Notes: a model not told the origin generated them from the sequence alone. Shown: positions 16,753 through 26,034, counted from the first letter of the stretch. The stretch is DNA of 64,000 nucleotides from Longispora albida DSM 44784 (GCF_000379825.1 NZ_KB903816.1:62001-126000); one strand, 5' to 3'. Program-made: numbers and translations.

Positions 16753-17501
16753 TCCTTGAAACAGCAGGCGTCACCGTCGGCTACGACGGCAGGCCCGTCC
16801 TGCGTGACATCTCCCTGGGCGTGGCGCCCGGGGAGGTCGTCGCTTTGCTCGGCGCGAACGGTTCCGGCAAGTCCACACTGGTCAAGGCCATTGTCGGGCT
16901 GACGCCGGCCGCGTCGGGCTCGATCCGGCTGTTCGGCGAGCCGCTGGGCAGGCTGCGGAACAGGTCGCGGATCGGTTACGTGCCGCAGCGGATCGGGGTG
17001 TCCTCCGGGGTGCCGGCCACCGTCCGCGAGGTCGTGGCCGCCGGGCGGCTGGCCCGCCGTGGTTTCCTCCGGCCAGGCGGCAAGGCCGGCAAGCTGGCCA
17101 TCGACTCGGCGCTCGTCGCCGTCGGGCTGGCCGGGATGTCTCACCGCCCGGTGAGCAGCCTGTCGGGCGGCCAGCAGCAGCGCACCCTGATCGCCAGGGC
17201 CCTCGCCGGGCAGCCCGAACTCCTGATCATGGATGAGCCGACCGCCGGCGTGGACGCGGCGAGCCAGGCCGCGCTGGCCGCGGCGCTCCGCCAGTTCAGC
17301 GGGAACGGCGGCACGGTGATCGTCGTCCTGCACGAGCTGGGGCCGCTCGCCCCGCTGATCTCGCGCACCGTCGTCCTGCACGGCGGGCAGATCGTCCATG
17401 ATGGACCACCGCTGCCGCCCGCCGCCGGGCACGACTGCCCGGAACACGTGCACATCCATCCGCACGCCCCGGCAGCCGAGCCGGCCCGCTGGGAGCTGTG
17501 A
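16749..17501 (+). CDS. znuC: Zinc ABC transporter ATP-binding protein
   Basis: A 250-residue ABC ATPase. Walker A is GANGSGKST, the signature is LSGGQQQR, Walker B is LLIMDEP and the H-loop is HELG. It powers zinc import through ZnuB. The GTG 16749 start overlaps the znuA stop by four bases; a GTG six bases earlier is an alternative. The C-terminus is unusually rich in histidine (HDCPEHVHIHPHAP), which may bind zinc. The stop overlaps the znuB ATG by four bases. Confidence 0.95.
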   Translation: MILETAGVTVGYDGRPVLRDISLGVAPGEVVALLGANGSGKSTLVKAIVGLTPAASGSIRLFGEPLGRLRNRSRIGYVPQRIGVSSGVPATVREVVAAGRLARRGFLRPGGKAGKLAIDSALVAVGLAGMSHRPVSSLSGGQQQRTLIARALAGQPELLIMDEPTAGVDAASQAALAAALRQFSGNGGTVIVVLHELGPLAPLISRTVVLHGGQIVHDGPPLPPAAGHDCPEHVHIHPHAPAAEPARWEL

Positions 17502-18370
17502 TGAGTTACCTGACCTCCGACTTCATGATCCGGGCGCTGATCGGCGCGCTGCTGGTCGGCGTGACCGCTCCGGCCATCGGCGTGTACCTGGTCCAGCGCA
17601 AGATGGCGCTCATCGGCGACGGGATCGGCCACGTCGCGCTGTTCGGCGTCGCCGTGGGATTCCTGTTCGGCACGAGCCCGGTACTGACCGCCACCCTCGT
17701 GTCCGCGCTGGGCGCGATCGCGATCGAGCTGGTCAGGGAGCGGACGCGTACCTCGGGCGACATCGCGCTCGCGATCATGTTCTACGGCGGGATCGCCGGC
17801 GGCGTGGTGCTGATCTACCAGACGAGCCAGGGGACGAACGCGACACTCACCTCATACCTGTTCGGCTCGCTCCTCGGCACGACATCCGCCGACCTGGTCG
17901 TGATGGGTGCCCTGAGCGCTTTCGTGCTGTCCGTCGCGCTGATCGGCCGGCCGTGGCTGTTCGCCGTCTGCCAGGACGAGGAGCACGCGAAGGTGTCCGG
18001 GCTGCCGGTCAGGTTCCTGAACCTGCTGCTCGCGGTCACCGCGGCCGTGACGGTGACCGTGGCGATGCGCGCCGTCGGGCTGCTGCTGGTCAGCGCGTTG
18101 ATGGTGATCCCGGTCGCCACCGCGCAGCAGTTCACGCGGAGCTTCACCGCCACGCTGTTCACCGGGATGGCGATCGGCGTCGCCGTCTCGGCCATCGGCG
18201 TGATCGTGTCGGCGGAGGTGGACACGCCCCCGGGCGGGTTCATCGTGGTCGTGGCCGTGGTGCTGTTCGCGGTCGTCGCCACCGTCGCCGGGCTGCTGCG
18301 CAGCAGGAAGCCCGCTCCGTTGCCCGAGGCACCCGAGCCACCGGATGTCGTCTTGCACCAAGTAACGTAA
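17498..18370 (+). CDS. znuB: Zinc ABC transporter permease
   Basis: A 290-residue ABC-3 family permease with about eight or nine membrane helices. LVQRKMALIGDGIGHVALFGVA is the family's coupling region. ATGA overlap with znuC supports an operon. The stop is followed after five bases by zur. Confidence 0.94.
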   Translation: MMSYLTSDFMIRALIGALLVGVTAPAIGVYLVQRKMALIGDGIGHVALFGVAVGFLFGTSPVLTATLVSALGAIAIELVRERTRTSGDIALAIMFYGGIAGGVVLIYQTSQGTNATLTSYLFGSLLGTTSADLVVMGALSAFVLSVALIGRPWLFAVCQDEEHAKVSGLPVRFLNLLLAVTAAVTVTVAMRAVGLLLVSALMVIPVATAQQFTRSFTATLFTGMAIGVAVSAIGVIVSAEVDTPPGGFIVVVAVVLFAVVATVAGLLRSRKPAPLPEAPEPPDVVLHQVT

Positions 18371-18375
18371 CGGTT

Positions 18376-18774
18376 ATGACTGCGTCGTTACCCCGGAGCA
18401 CCCGGCAGCGCTCGGCGGTGATGGACCTTCTCGGTGACGTCACCGGCTTCCACAGCGCCCAGGAACTGCACGCGATGCTCCGCGACCGTGGCGACAAGGT
18501 CGGGCTGACCACCGTGTACCGGACGCTCCAGGCCCTCGCCGAGGCCGGCGAGGTCGACGTCATGCGCCCGCCGGGCGGCGAGCACCTGTACCGGCAGTGT
18601 GGCACCGGGCACCACCACCACCTCGTGTGCCGCAGCTGCGGCAAGGCCGTCGAGGTCGAGGGGCCAGCTGTCGAGCGCTGGGCCGACAAGGTGGCCAGCG
18701 AGCACGGCTTCGTGGACGTGGCCCACACCCTGGAGATCTTCGGTACCTGCCCGGAGTGCGCTGCCCGCGCCTAG
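18376..18774 (+). CDS. zur: Fur-family zinc uptake regulator
   Basis: A 132-residue Fur-fold repressor: winged helix in residues about 1-80 (RQRSAVMDLLG, TTVYRTLQAL) and a dimerisation domain with GHHHHLVCRSCGK and a terminal CPEC pair binding structural zinc. Its place behind znuABC and the Zur box at 15755 identify it as Zur rather than Fur. TAACGT lies 7 nt before the ATG inside the znuB 3' end, so it may also have its own leaderless promoter. It ends convergently with the LLM oxidoreductase; a shared CTAG serves as stop on both strands. Confidence 0.93.
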   Translation: MTASLPRSTRQRSAVMDLLGDVTGFHSAQELHAMLRDRGDKVGLTTVYRTLQALAEAGEVDVMRPPGGEHLYRQCGTGHHHHLVCRSCGKAVEVEGPAVERWADKVASEHGFVDVAHTLEIFGTCPECAARA

Positions 18775-19814
18775 GGCATGAGGAGTTTCGCGAGCTGGGC
18801 CATTTCGGCGGGTGGGTCGGCCACCGGCTGGACGAGCAGCTCGCCGACGTCGGCCTGTTCCAGGGTCCGGAGGCGGGCCCGGAGGTCGTCACGGGTGCCG
18901 ACCAGGGCCAGCATGTCCATCAGCGAGGGCAGGACCAGGTCCCGGTCCTCCGGTGCGATGCGGCACAGGTAGCCGCGGTAGAGCTTCGTGTACCGGTCCG
19001 GCGCGGTGGCCGTCGTGCCCCGCCGGTCGAGCAGCCGCCGGACCGCCTCGCGTTCCCCCGGGCCGAGCCGTCCGGCGAAGGCTGGCGTGTCGGCGGCGTA
19101 CGCGAGCAGCGACAGGGCGAGGTGGCCGGTCGCGTCCCGGGCCGCGTCGCCGTGCGGGTCCTCGCCCTCGCCGAGAACGTGCAGCGCGGTGACCAGGTAC
19201 GAGCCGGGGTCGCCGCCCGTGCCCTGTGCCGCGCGGCGGCGAGCGTCGTGCAGCGCGCGCCAGGCGGCCGGGTCCATCAGGCCGAAGGAGATGAGCCCGG
19301 TACCCCGGCGGCCCGCGACGGCGGCGGCTTCCGGCCCGAGGGCTGCCACGACGAACTCGATCGGCTCAGTGGTGTTCACGTGCCCGCCGGCATGCAGGAA
19401 CCGGATGTCGCGAACCCGGTCACCCTCGCGGTACTCGGTTGTGCGCCCGGCACACAGGTCCTGCAGTGCGGCGGTGAAGCGCTCCAGCGTGGCGGCCGTG
19501 GCTGGCCGCATGCCCAGAGTGCGCCGGGCGGTGTTCCCGGTACCGACCCCGCAGCTGACGCGACCCGGTGCCAGGGCGTTGAGGCTGGCGAGCCCGCTCG
19601 CGGCCGCCGGGGCCGAGCGCAGCGCCGGCGAGGTCACCGCGATGCCGAGCCTGATCCGGCTGGTGGCCTTCGCGCAGAGGCTCAGCGCGACGAACGGGTC
19701 ACCGTGGACCATCGGGGTGTCGTAGACCCAGAAGCTGTGCAGGCCCAGTTCCTCCGCGCGCACGGCGAGGTCCTCCACACCGGCCTGTGCGGTGACCACG
19801 ACGCCGGCACGCAT
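18771..19814 (-). CDS. LLM-class F420-dependent oxidoreductase
   Basis: A 347-residue luciferase-like TIM-barrel protein. ELGLHSFWVYD near the N-terminus, LGIAVTSP, and a GVGTGN active-site loop are typical of F420-dependent LLM enzymes of actinobacteria. Substrate unknown. The ATG at 19814 is chosen because GGAGG lies 5 nt before it; an upstream in-frame GTG overlaps that Shine-Dalgarno. Monocistronic. Confidence 0.88.
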   Translation of the reverse strand: MRAGVVVTAQAGVEDLAVRAEELGLHSFWVYDTPMVHGDPFVALSLCAKATSRIRLGIAVTSPALRSAPAAASGLASLNALAPGRVSCGVGTGNTARRTLGMRPATAATLERFTAALQDLCAGRTTEYREGDRVRDIRFLHAGGHVNTTEPIEFVVAALGPEAAAVAGRRGTGLISFGLMDPAAWRALHDARRRAAQGTGGDPGSYLVTALHVLGEGEDPHGDAARDATGHLALSLLAYAADTPAFAGRLGPGEREAVRRLLDRRGTTATAPDRYTKLYRGYLCRIAPEDRDLVLPSLMDMLALVGTRDDLRARLRTLEQADVGELLVQPVADPPAEMAQLAKLLMP

Positions 19815-20244
19815 CAGCACCTCCACGGTGCGAGGTTTGGAGCGAACTCACTCAGCATGCCAGTCCTGGGGAGATTGCCGCGTGTCTCGGGTCCGAGCTG
19901 GGAGAAGGCCTCATCCGTGGACATGGTGATTGTGCGACAGGTGTTGCGCAACCGCGACACCGTCATATAGATGTCCCATTACCTTCCCCGTGATAGCTGG
20001 GTTGGTGGGGCCGCCGACTTTGCCGGCGGCCCCACTGTTGTTCATCGTCCTCGGGTCGGCGCGTTCAAGGCGCTCAAGAGGTCGCGGTTGGCGGCTAGAT
20101 GATTTAGTCCTCATGGTCGTAGGCGATTAGGGATCGCAGGACGGGCTGGTAGGTGGTCCGGGCCCGCTCGGAGCGAGGTGCGCTGCGTGAGCTGTGGCCC
20201 GGTCGGCGCCGGTGGGACCAGGCGGCAGGCCTCCACGCGATCGG
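19815..20244. other. Intergenic region with a strong terminator hairpin
   Basis: About 430 bp. It holds a perfect 12-bp stem (20005-20016 with 20024-20035, 7-nt loop) that can terminate either strand, and a weaker hairpin near 19938-19963. No convincing gene is seen. Confidence 0.6.
20005..20035. terminator. GC-rich terminator hairpin
   Basis: Arms GTGGGGCCGCCG and CGGCGGCCCCAC pair perfectly around a 7-nt loop, followed by a TGTTGTTC T-rich stretch on the plus strand. Confidence 0.6.
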
Positions 20245-21723
20245 TCAGGCTCGGCAGGTCAGGTCCTGGGCTGGCAGCCGGCCGGCTACGAGGTAGGACA
20301 TGGCGGCCTGGTCCGCGCAGGCGTTGGTGCCGTTGACGATGTGCCCCTCGCCGCCGGCGACGGTGACCAGCCGGGAGCCGCGCAGGGCCCGGTGCATGGC
20401 CTGGCCGCTGGCCAGGGGCGTCGAGGAGTCCCACTCGTTCTGCACGATGAGCGCGCGGACCGTGTTGCCCACGGCCGTGGCCGGCTCGCTGCCACGCTGC
20501 CAGAAGGCGCACGGCTTGATGGTGGACCCGAAGTCGCCGGCCAGCGGGAATCGGGCGCGGTCCCTGATCGCGTCGCGGCGGTATTGCTCGGGGTCACGCG
20601 GCCAGGCCGCATGGTTGTCGGCGCACAGCACTGCCCAGGCGGATGCGGCGTTGTTGTCTGCGGGCACGTCCGCTGCGGGGCCACTCGGAGCCGGGGCGCC
20701 AGGAGCCGGGGCGCCGGACGGTGACCTGCCCTCGGCGGCCCGCTTCAGCTCGGCGACCCAGGTGGCGGCGTCGCGCACCCGGGCGAAGGCGGTGTACTGG
20801 GCGCGGATGGCGTCTCCGGTGAGCGGCGCCCCGCCGACGGTGATCGGGCTGCGATCGGCCTGGGTGACGAGCTGCCAGAACGTCCGGCGGACCTCGGCCG
20901 GGGTGGCGCCCAGCTGATAGGTCGCGTGCCGCTGGGCGGTCCATTCGGTCCACCGGGTGAAGACCGGCTCGGCGCGCTCGGCCATCGCCTGTAACATGCC
21001 CCGGCTGTACCGCGTGGGGTCGGCTGCGCTGTCCAGCACGAACCGGTCGGCGCGCTGCGGGAACAGCTGAGTGTAGACAGCACCGAGGTAGGTGCCGTAG
21101 GAGAAGCCCAGGTAGGAGATCTTCTTCTCGCCCAGCACGGCCCGGATGACGTCCAGGTCGCGGGCGGTGTTGCGGGTGGTGAGGTGGCGCAGAGTGTCGC
21201 CGGCTCGGGCCCGGCACTTCTCGGCCACCGTGCGGGCCCGGCGGACATCCGCCGCGAACGTCTCCGCGTGGTACGGCCACTCCAGCTCCTGCTCGTCGCC
21301 GGTCAGCCCGCAGCTCACCGGAGAACTGCGCCCGACGCCCCTCGGGTCGAACCCGATCAGGTCGTACCGGCGCTTCACCTCCTCAGACAGGGTCAAGGCC
21401 GGGTCGGCCGGCAGGTCCAGGCCAGGCGCGCCGGGGCCGCCGGGGTTGAGCAGCAGGACACCGCGACGATGGGTGGCGCTGCTGGCCTTCAGCCGGGAGA
21501 CGGCGAGATCGATCGTCCGGCCGCCGGGATCGGTGTAGTCCAGCGGCGCTTTGAGCGTCGTGCACTGCAACGCCGCCGGGCGGTCCGGGGCGCAGCGCTG
21601 CCAGTGCGGCTGTTGTTGGGCGTACCGCCGCAGCGGATCGCGGGCATCGGCGTCGGCGGCTGTCGCGGGGGCGAGCGCCGAGACGAAAGTCGCGCCGACG
21701 GCCACCAGTGATGCTATTTGCAT
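20245..21723 (-). CDS. Secreted alpha/beta-hydrolase, tripeptidyl aminopeptidase (S33) type
   Basis: A 492-residue exported serine peptidase. A signal peptide (residues 1-22, cleavage near ATA-ADA) leads to an alpha/beta-hydrolase fold. The nucleophile elbow is GFSYG, the oxyanion block LLLNPGGPGAPG, the acid lies in NEWDSSTPLASG and the catalytic histidine in GGEGHIV. The architecture matches Streptomyces tripeptidyl aminopeptidases, which trim tripeptides from secreted proteins. The ATG 21723 is preceded by AGGAAAG. It is divergent from a histidine kinase gene, which may control it. Confidence 0.9.
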   Translation of the reverse strand: MQIASLVAVGATFVSALAPATAADADARDPLRRYAQQQPHWQRCAPDRPAALQCTTLKAPLDYTDPGGRTIDLAVSRLKASSATHRRGVLLLNPGGPGAPGLDLPADPALTLSEEVKRRYDLIGFDPRGVGRSSPVSCGLTGDEQELEWPYHAETFAADVRRARTVAEKCRARAGDTLRHLTTRNTARDLDVIRAVLGEKKISYLGFSYGTYLGAVYTQLFPQRADRFVLDSAADPTRYSRGMLQAMAERAEPVFTRWTEWTAQRHATYQLGATPAEVRRTFWQLVTQADRSPITVGGAPLTGDAIRAQYTAFARVRDAATWVAELKRAAEGRSPSGAPAPGAPAPSGPAADVPADNNAASAWAVLCADNHAAWPRDPEQYRRDAIRDRARFPLAGDFGSTIKPCAFWQRGSEPATAVGNTVRALIVQNEWDSSTPLASGQAMHRALRGSRLVTVAGGEGHIVNGTNACADQAAMSYLVAGRLPAQDLTCRA

Positions 21724-21880
21724 AGTGATTTCTTTCCTGCCGGTTGGACGTGCGCACCGCATTGCGCACAGCACGATCCTGGCTCTGTCCGGCGTCGGCG
21801 CGCATCGCGGAAAAGCGGGAGAAAATGCTCCCCCGATCGAGTGAGGCCACCGGTGACCTGCGTGGTCATACTTGCTCACT

Positions 21881-23113
21881 ATGATCAGGGGGATTCGGTC
21901 GTTACTGCTCGGCCGCACATATTCGGGAATGCTGTTCGCCTGTTGCGGCGCTGTGGCGAGTTTTCTGTTGCTGCCTTTCGCGATGCTGCCGGCACTGGTG
22001 TGGCCCGCCGCGCCTTATGGCGTGCAAGCCGGGTTGGTCCTCACGGCCTGGGCGGCGCTGGCCGGCGTGCTGGGGCTGGCCCGGACCACCCGGCGGGCGC
22101 TGGTCGCCTCGGCCCGCCGGCTCCTGCGGGTGCCGTTGCCGGACCCGGTCGCCCCACGCCCGGGGGCCACCCCCTCGGCTGACCGGTGGCGCACTCCACT
22201 CTGGCTGCTGCTGCACGTGGCCCTGGGATGGGTCGGGGCGCTGGCCGGCGGGCTGCTGATCATCATGGGCCTGACCCTGCCGATCGGGTGGTTCGACGCC
22301 GAGGCGAAGCTGAGCCTGGGCGGCTGGGCGGTGCGGCCGACCGGCTGGCAGGCCTGGGCGGTGGCGCTGTGCTGCCTGCTGCTGGCAGCGGCGGTGTGCG
22401 CGGCCGTGACCGGCGCGCTGCGCTGGTTGGCTCCCCGGCTGTTGGGGCCGTCTGCCGCCGAGCGGCTCGCACTGGCCGCCGAGCGGGAACTCCGGCTGGC
22501 CGAACGCAACCGGCTGGCCCACGAGCTGCACGACTCGATCGGGCACACCCTGACCGCGACCACGATCCAGGCCGCGGTGGCCGGCGAGGTGCTCGCCGCC
22601 GACCCGGTGGCGGCGCGGGCCGCCATGCGCAGCATCGAGGAGTCGTCCCGAGCCGCGCTGGAGGACCTGGACTACGTGCTGGGGGTGCTCCGCGAGCGGC
22701 GGTCGGAGCCGGCGCCGACCAGGACCCTCGCCGACCTGCCCGAACTGCTGGACCGGCTGCGGCACGCCGGCGCGGTCCTGGACTCGGAGGTGTCCGGTGA
22801 CCTGGTGCAGGTGCAGGGCACGCTGTCCCGGGCGGCGTACCGGATCCTGCAGGAGGGGCTGACGAACGCGTTGCGGCACGGGGCCGGCGGCCCGATCAAG
22901 GTCCGGGTGGCGGCCGGGACCGGCGGGCTGGAACTGAGCGTGGTGAATCGGATCGGGGTCGCGTCGAACCCGGGTGCGTTCCCGGCCTCCGGGCACGGGC
23001 TGCCGGGGCTGGCCGAGCGGGTGCGGCTGCTGCACGGCGAGCTCGAGACCGGGCCGGACGGGCCGAGGCAGTGGCGGCTGGCTGTCCGGCTACCTGCGCG
23101 GGTGGCGGCGTGA
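21881..23113 (+). CDS. Sensor histidine kinase (NarL/DesK type)
   Basis: A 410-residue membrane kinase. Four hydrophobic helices lie in residues about 17-180. They are followed by the HisKA_3 dimerisation box ELHDSIGHTLT, with His217 as phosphoacceptor, and a HATPase_c domain (EGLTNALRHG, GHGLPGLAERV). It phosphorylates the response regulator whose gene overlaps it by four bases (GTGA). The ATG at 21881 is preferred over an upstream TTG; CATACT lies 8 nt upstream. The signal is unknown; the divergent secreted peptidase may be a target. Confidence 0.92.
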   Translation: MIRGIRSLLLGRTYSGMLFACCGAVASFLLLPFAMLPALVWPAAPYGVQAGLVLTAWAALAGVLGLARTTRRALVASARRLLRVPLPDPVAPRPGATPSADRWRTPLWLLLHVALGWVGALAGGLLIIMGLTLPIGWFDAEAKLSLGGWAVRPTGWQAWAVALCCLLLAAAVCAAVTGALRWLAPRLLGPSAAERLALAAERELRLAERNRLAHELHDSIGHTLTATTIQAAVAGEVLAADPVAARAAMRSIEESSRAALEDLDYVLGVLRERRSEPAPTRTLADLPELLDRLRHAGAVLDSEVSGDLVQVQGTLSRAAYRILQEGLTNALRHGAGGPIKVRVAAGTGGLELSVVNRIGVASNPGAFPASGHGLPGLAERVRLLHGELETGPDGPRQWRLAVRLPARVAA

Positions 23114-23826
23114 CCAACGTCGGGGCGGGTGTCGGCACCGGTGCGGATGTGGACGCTGACCCGGCCGGCATTCCGATCACCCTGCTGATCGCGGACGACG
23201 ACGCGGTGACCCGCAGCGGGCTGTGCACGTTGCTGGCCGCTCAGCCGGGGATCATGGTGCTCGGCGAGGCGGCCGACGGGGTCGAGGCGGTCGAGCGGGC
23301 CCGGCTACTGCGGCCGGACGTGGTGCTGATGGACGTGCGAATGCCCAGGCGCAACGGCATCGAGGCCACCCGGGAACTGCTCGCCGGGCCGGCGGAGCCA
23401 CCGAAGGTCGTGGTGATCACCACCTTCGAGAACGATGACTATGTCACGGCGGCGCTCAGTGCCGGGGCCAGCGGATTCGTGCTCAAGCGCCGGCCGGTCC
23501 GGCAGATCGCGGAGGCGGTACGGGTGGCCGCGGCCGGCGAGGCGATCTTGTTCCCGGCGGCGTTGGGCCGGATGGTCACCGCCCGGCCGCTGGGGTCCGC
23601 CGAGGCACTGCCGGGCGCCGCGCTGACCGGGCGGGAGGAGGAGGTGCTGCGGCTCATGGCCACCGGGCTGTCCAATCCGGAGATCGGCGAGGCGCTCACG
23701 GTGAGCCTGGAGACGGTGAAGACCCACGTCGGGAACGTGCTGGCCAAACTCGGGGCGCAGAACCGGACGCATGCGGTGGTGATCGCCTACGAGTCGGGCC
23801 TGGTGGTGCCGGGGCTCGCCCGGTAG
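23110..23826 (+). CDS. NarL/FixJ-family response regulator
   Basis: A 238-residue two-domain regulator. The receiver domain has acidic residues ADDD and phospho-acceptor Asp75 in VLMDVRMP. The LuxR-type helix-turn-helix is at about 165-225 (LTGREEEVLRLMATGLSNPEIGE). It carries a 20-residue Gly/Ala/Asp-rich N-terminal extension before the receiver, unusual for the family; a later start is not offered by a clear codon. Coupled to the kinase gene. Confidence 0.92.
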   Translation: MTNVGAGVGTGADVDADPAGIPITLLIADDDAVTRSGLCTLLAAQPGIMVLGEAADGVEAVERARLLRPDVVLMDVRMPRRNGIEATRELLAGPAEPPKVVVITTFENDDYVTAALSAGASGFVLKRRPVRQIAEAVRVAAAGEAILFPAALGRMVTARPLGSAEALPGAALTGREEEVLRLMATGLSNPEIGEALTVSLETVKTHVGNVLAKLGAQNRTHAVVIAYESGLVVPGLAR

Positions 23827-23843
23827 TGGTCAACCGGGCTGCG

Positions 23844-23890
23844 GAGGGACCTCTGACGCGGCCGACGCGGCCGACCGGCACAGGTCCCTC
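23844..23890. terminator. Terminator between response regulator and RTX-like gene
   Basis: GAGGGACCT (23844-23852) pairs with AGGTCCCTC (23882-23890) around a loop holding two CGCGGCCGA copies. It lies between convergent genes. Confidence 0.6.
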
Positions 23891-23960
23891 ACCGGATCCG
23901 GCAACGCATCGAGCCATGGTCCGCCACGGTGAAAGGCCAACTCGACCTCGAAGGCCGGGT

Positions 23961-25166
23961 TCAGAACGCTGTGCAGTTAGTGGTGCTACCGCTGTCCGTG
24001 GTGTTGCATTTGTTGGTTCCGGGCCCGCCGTCGACGAGGCCGAGGTCGTAGACGTTCACCGGGCTGGCAGGGGGCGGGTTGATCTGGTCGTCGCCGCCGT
24101 CGCCGGCCAGGAGGGCGAGGTCGTGAACGCTGCCGACCGTGAAGGTGTCGTTCCCGTCGCCACCCCGGACAGCCGCGCCGACAGTGGCCACCTCGGTCAC
24201 GTCGATCGTGTCGTCACCGCCATCGCCATCGACCAGGGTGTTGAGCCCGTCGACCCGCAGGGCCTCTATGGTGTCATCGCCAGGGCCACCGTGTACGACA
24301 GGATGGGTCTCCTCGCCTGACGTCGTCAGGTGGCGAAGGCTCACGTGGTCCCCTCCGTCGCCAGCGTCGATGCTGATAGCGCCGGCGAGTTGTTTGGTAG
24401 CGTCAAACGAATCGTCACCGGCTCCGCTCGTGACGGTGAGCCGTGCCTGGTCATTGACGGTGAATTGTCCCTCTGTGCGAATGGTGTCGATGCCAGTCCC
24501 GCCGTCCACCGTGACGATGACGGTGTTCCACTCATTGGAGCCTGCGCTGCCAATCCCGATACGGTTGTTGCCCGCGCCGCCGAGGATGCGGGTGCGTCCG
24601 GTGTCCACGACGGTCTCCACCACCACTTGGTCGTTGCCTTCGGAGGCGTCGATGGTGGAGTTGGCGCACTGCCCGACGAGGATGCGATCGTCGTCGAACG
24701 CACCGCTGATCTGGCTGTTGGTGACCCGCCCGGTGGTAATGGTGTCGTTGCCGTCTTGCCCGTTGACGGTGGAGCCACTGGTGGCGCCCTGCAGGTCGAT
24801 GGTGTCGTTTCCGGTGCCGCCGAAGATCTCGGCGGTGTCGATCAGCGCCGTGAAGGTGACATGGTCGTCGCCGGGGCCGGCGTCGATCGTGGTCTTGGTC
24901 GCCGCGGCAGTGACGGTGATCGTGTCGTTACCGCCCCGGCCGTTGACGGTCAGGCCCAGCACGCCCGCGCACTGGATGACATCAGCATTGCCGGTGCCGT
25001 TGATGACACCGCCGACCGCGACGGCGAGATTCCCGTTGACCGTGCACACAGCAGCCGCGTAGGCGGGCGCTGCCAGCGTCATGACCCCGGCGGCGGCCAG
25101 CGTGGCCGCGGACACGACCCCGGCAGCACGGCGCCGCACCATGTGGGCATGATCCGATCTCACCAT
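23961..25166 (-). CDS. Secreted RTX-like calcium-binding repeat protein
   Basis: A 401-residue protein with a signal peptide (AAGVVSAATLAAAGVMTLAA, then AYA-A). It has about fourteen degenerate GGxGxDxxx-type nonapeptides spread over the rest, for example GRGGNDTITV, GGTGNDTIDL, GDGGDDTIDV and GGDGNDTFTV. Such repeats form calcium-stabilised beta-rolls outside the cell. No protease, lipase or adhesin domain is attached, so the protein is almost all repeat. The ATG 25166 is chosen for its AAAGGA Shine-Dalgarno; the frame upstream lacks coding character. No type I secretion genes lie nearby, fitting Sec export. Confidence 0.85.
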   Translation of the reverse strand: MVRSDHAHMVRRRAAGVVSAATLAAAGVMTLAAPAYAAAVCTVNGNLAVAVGGVINGTGNADVIQCAGVLGLTVNGRGGNDTITVTAAATKTTIDAGPGDDHVTFTALIDTAEIFGGTGNDTIDLQGATSGSTVNGQDGNDTITTGRVTNSQISGAFDDDRILVGQCANSTIDASEGNDQVVVETVVDTGRTRILGGAGNNRIGIGSAGSNEWNTVIVTVDGGTGIDTIRTEGQFTVNDQARLTVTSGAGDDSFDATKQLAGAISIDAGDGGDHVSLRHLTTSGEETHPVVHGGPGDDTIEALRVDGLNTLVDGDGGDDTIDVTEVATVGAAVRGGDGNDTFTVGSVHDLALLAGDGGDDQINPPPASPVNVYDLGLVDGGPGTNKCNTTDSGSTTNCTAF

Positions 25167-25798
25167 GTTCGTCCTTTCGCTGTGGGCCGGGCACGCACAC
25201 CACCAGGCGCTCCGGGCGGGCGTGCCCAGGTCTGGAGCTTTCCAGGAGGTGACCGGCCCAGCGCCGGCGACACCCGACACGCGGGACGCTACCCACAGTC
25301 ACAACCCCGACGCGGCCAAAACCCTGAAATGATCACCACCCGCCGCTAATCGTGATACAGCAACCCTGAGCACGGCAGATGGACCATCACCATCTGTAGC
25401 GAATGCGACCAGGTAAGCCTCATGGCCGCTCACTGAGCCAAACGAGTGCCAGCTATTCGCCGCCGTCCTTCGCGGGCGCGCCCTCGCCTGCGCAAAGAAC
25501 CGTGCCTAGCTGTGCATACAGCTCGTACTTCGTTGTGCACGCCGGCTAGTACCCCGGCAACGGGTACCGGTCGTCAGTCCGCCTCCGGTTACCGGCCGAG
25601 GACGATCTCGGCCAGCGGCCCCTCCAGGTCAAGGGCCGGGTGGTCGCGCGATCGGTCGCGTCTGTCATGGACTTGATCATTCCGAGGTACGCGCACCGCC
25701 GACTCCGGACGCTGAGCGATCCGGCTCCCCGGCCGAGGGAGAGGGCCGCCCTGCGGGGCGGGCGGGCCTCCCGAGGCCCGGGGGCACTCAATCCTCAG
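25167..25798. other. Gene-poor stretch upstream of the RTX-like gene
   Basis: About 630 bp. The only clear structure is the inverted repeat CAGATGG-N7-CCATCTG (25376-25396), possibly an operator for the RTX-like gene 210 bp away. Short frames here have no start signal or family resemblance. Confidence 0.5.
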
Positions 25799-25853
25799 AG
25801 TTGCTTCAACTGGGCTCAACTTTCTTATCTGGATGACTTCACAAATCTATACT
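25799..25853 (+). promoter_or_regulatory. AT-rich putative heat-shock promoter of hsp20
   Basis: An AT-rich island in GC-rich surroundings. It contains the inverted repeat AGTTG-CTT-CAACT (25799-25811) and a TATACT -10-like hexamer (25848-25853), about 240 bp upstream of hsp20. A full HspR HAIR site (CTTGAGT-N7-ACTCAAG) is not present, so the controlling factor is unknown. Confidence 0.4.
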
Positions 25854-25917
25854 CTGGCTTGTAGACTTTCTGTTGCCTGATGGCGAACATAGCTTCGCGC
25901 GGAGGGGGTGATCGGTG

Positions 25918-26034
25918 ATGTCGCCGACGTTTGCGGTCGCCTTCGGCGGTCGCCGGCGTCGCCCGTTCCGGCGGCGCCAGTGCTGCCGGTGGTTGCGGGG
26001 TCCCGGGCCGGGGTTCCCGCCCCGCCTGCCGTGA
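25918..26034 (+). CDS. Possible 38-residue arginine-rich leader peptide
   Basis: A short frame in the hsp20 leader starting at ATG 25918, with GGAGGG 11 nt upstream and an adjacent GTG at better spacing. The peptide is strongly basic (GRRRRPFRRR) with two cysteines. It ends 62 bp before hsp20. The Shine-Dalgarno is the main support; it may only be leader RNA. Confidence 0.25.
   Translation: MSPTFAVAFGGRRRRPFRRRQCCRWLRGPGPGFPPRLP

Noticed and set aside
25799-25853. HspR HAIR operator before hsp20
   Set aside because: Only partial half-sites; the canonical CTTGAGT-N7-ACTCAAG is not found.
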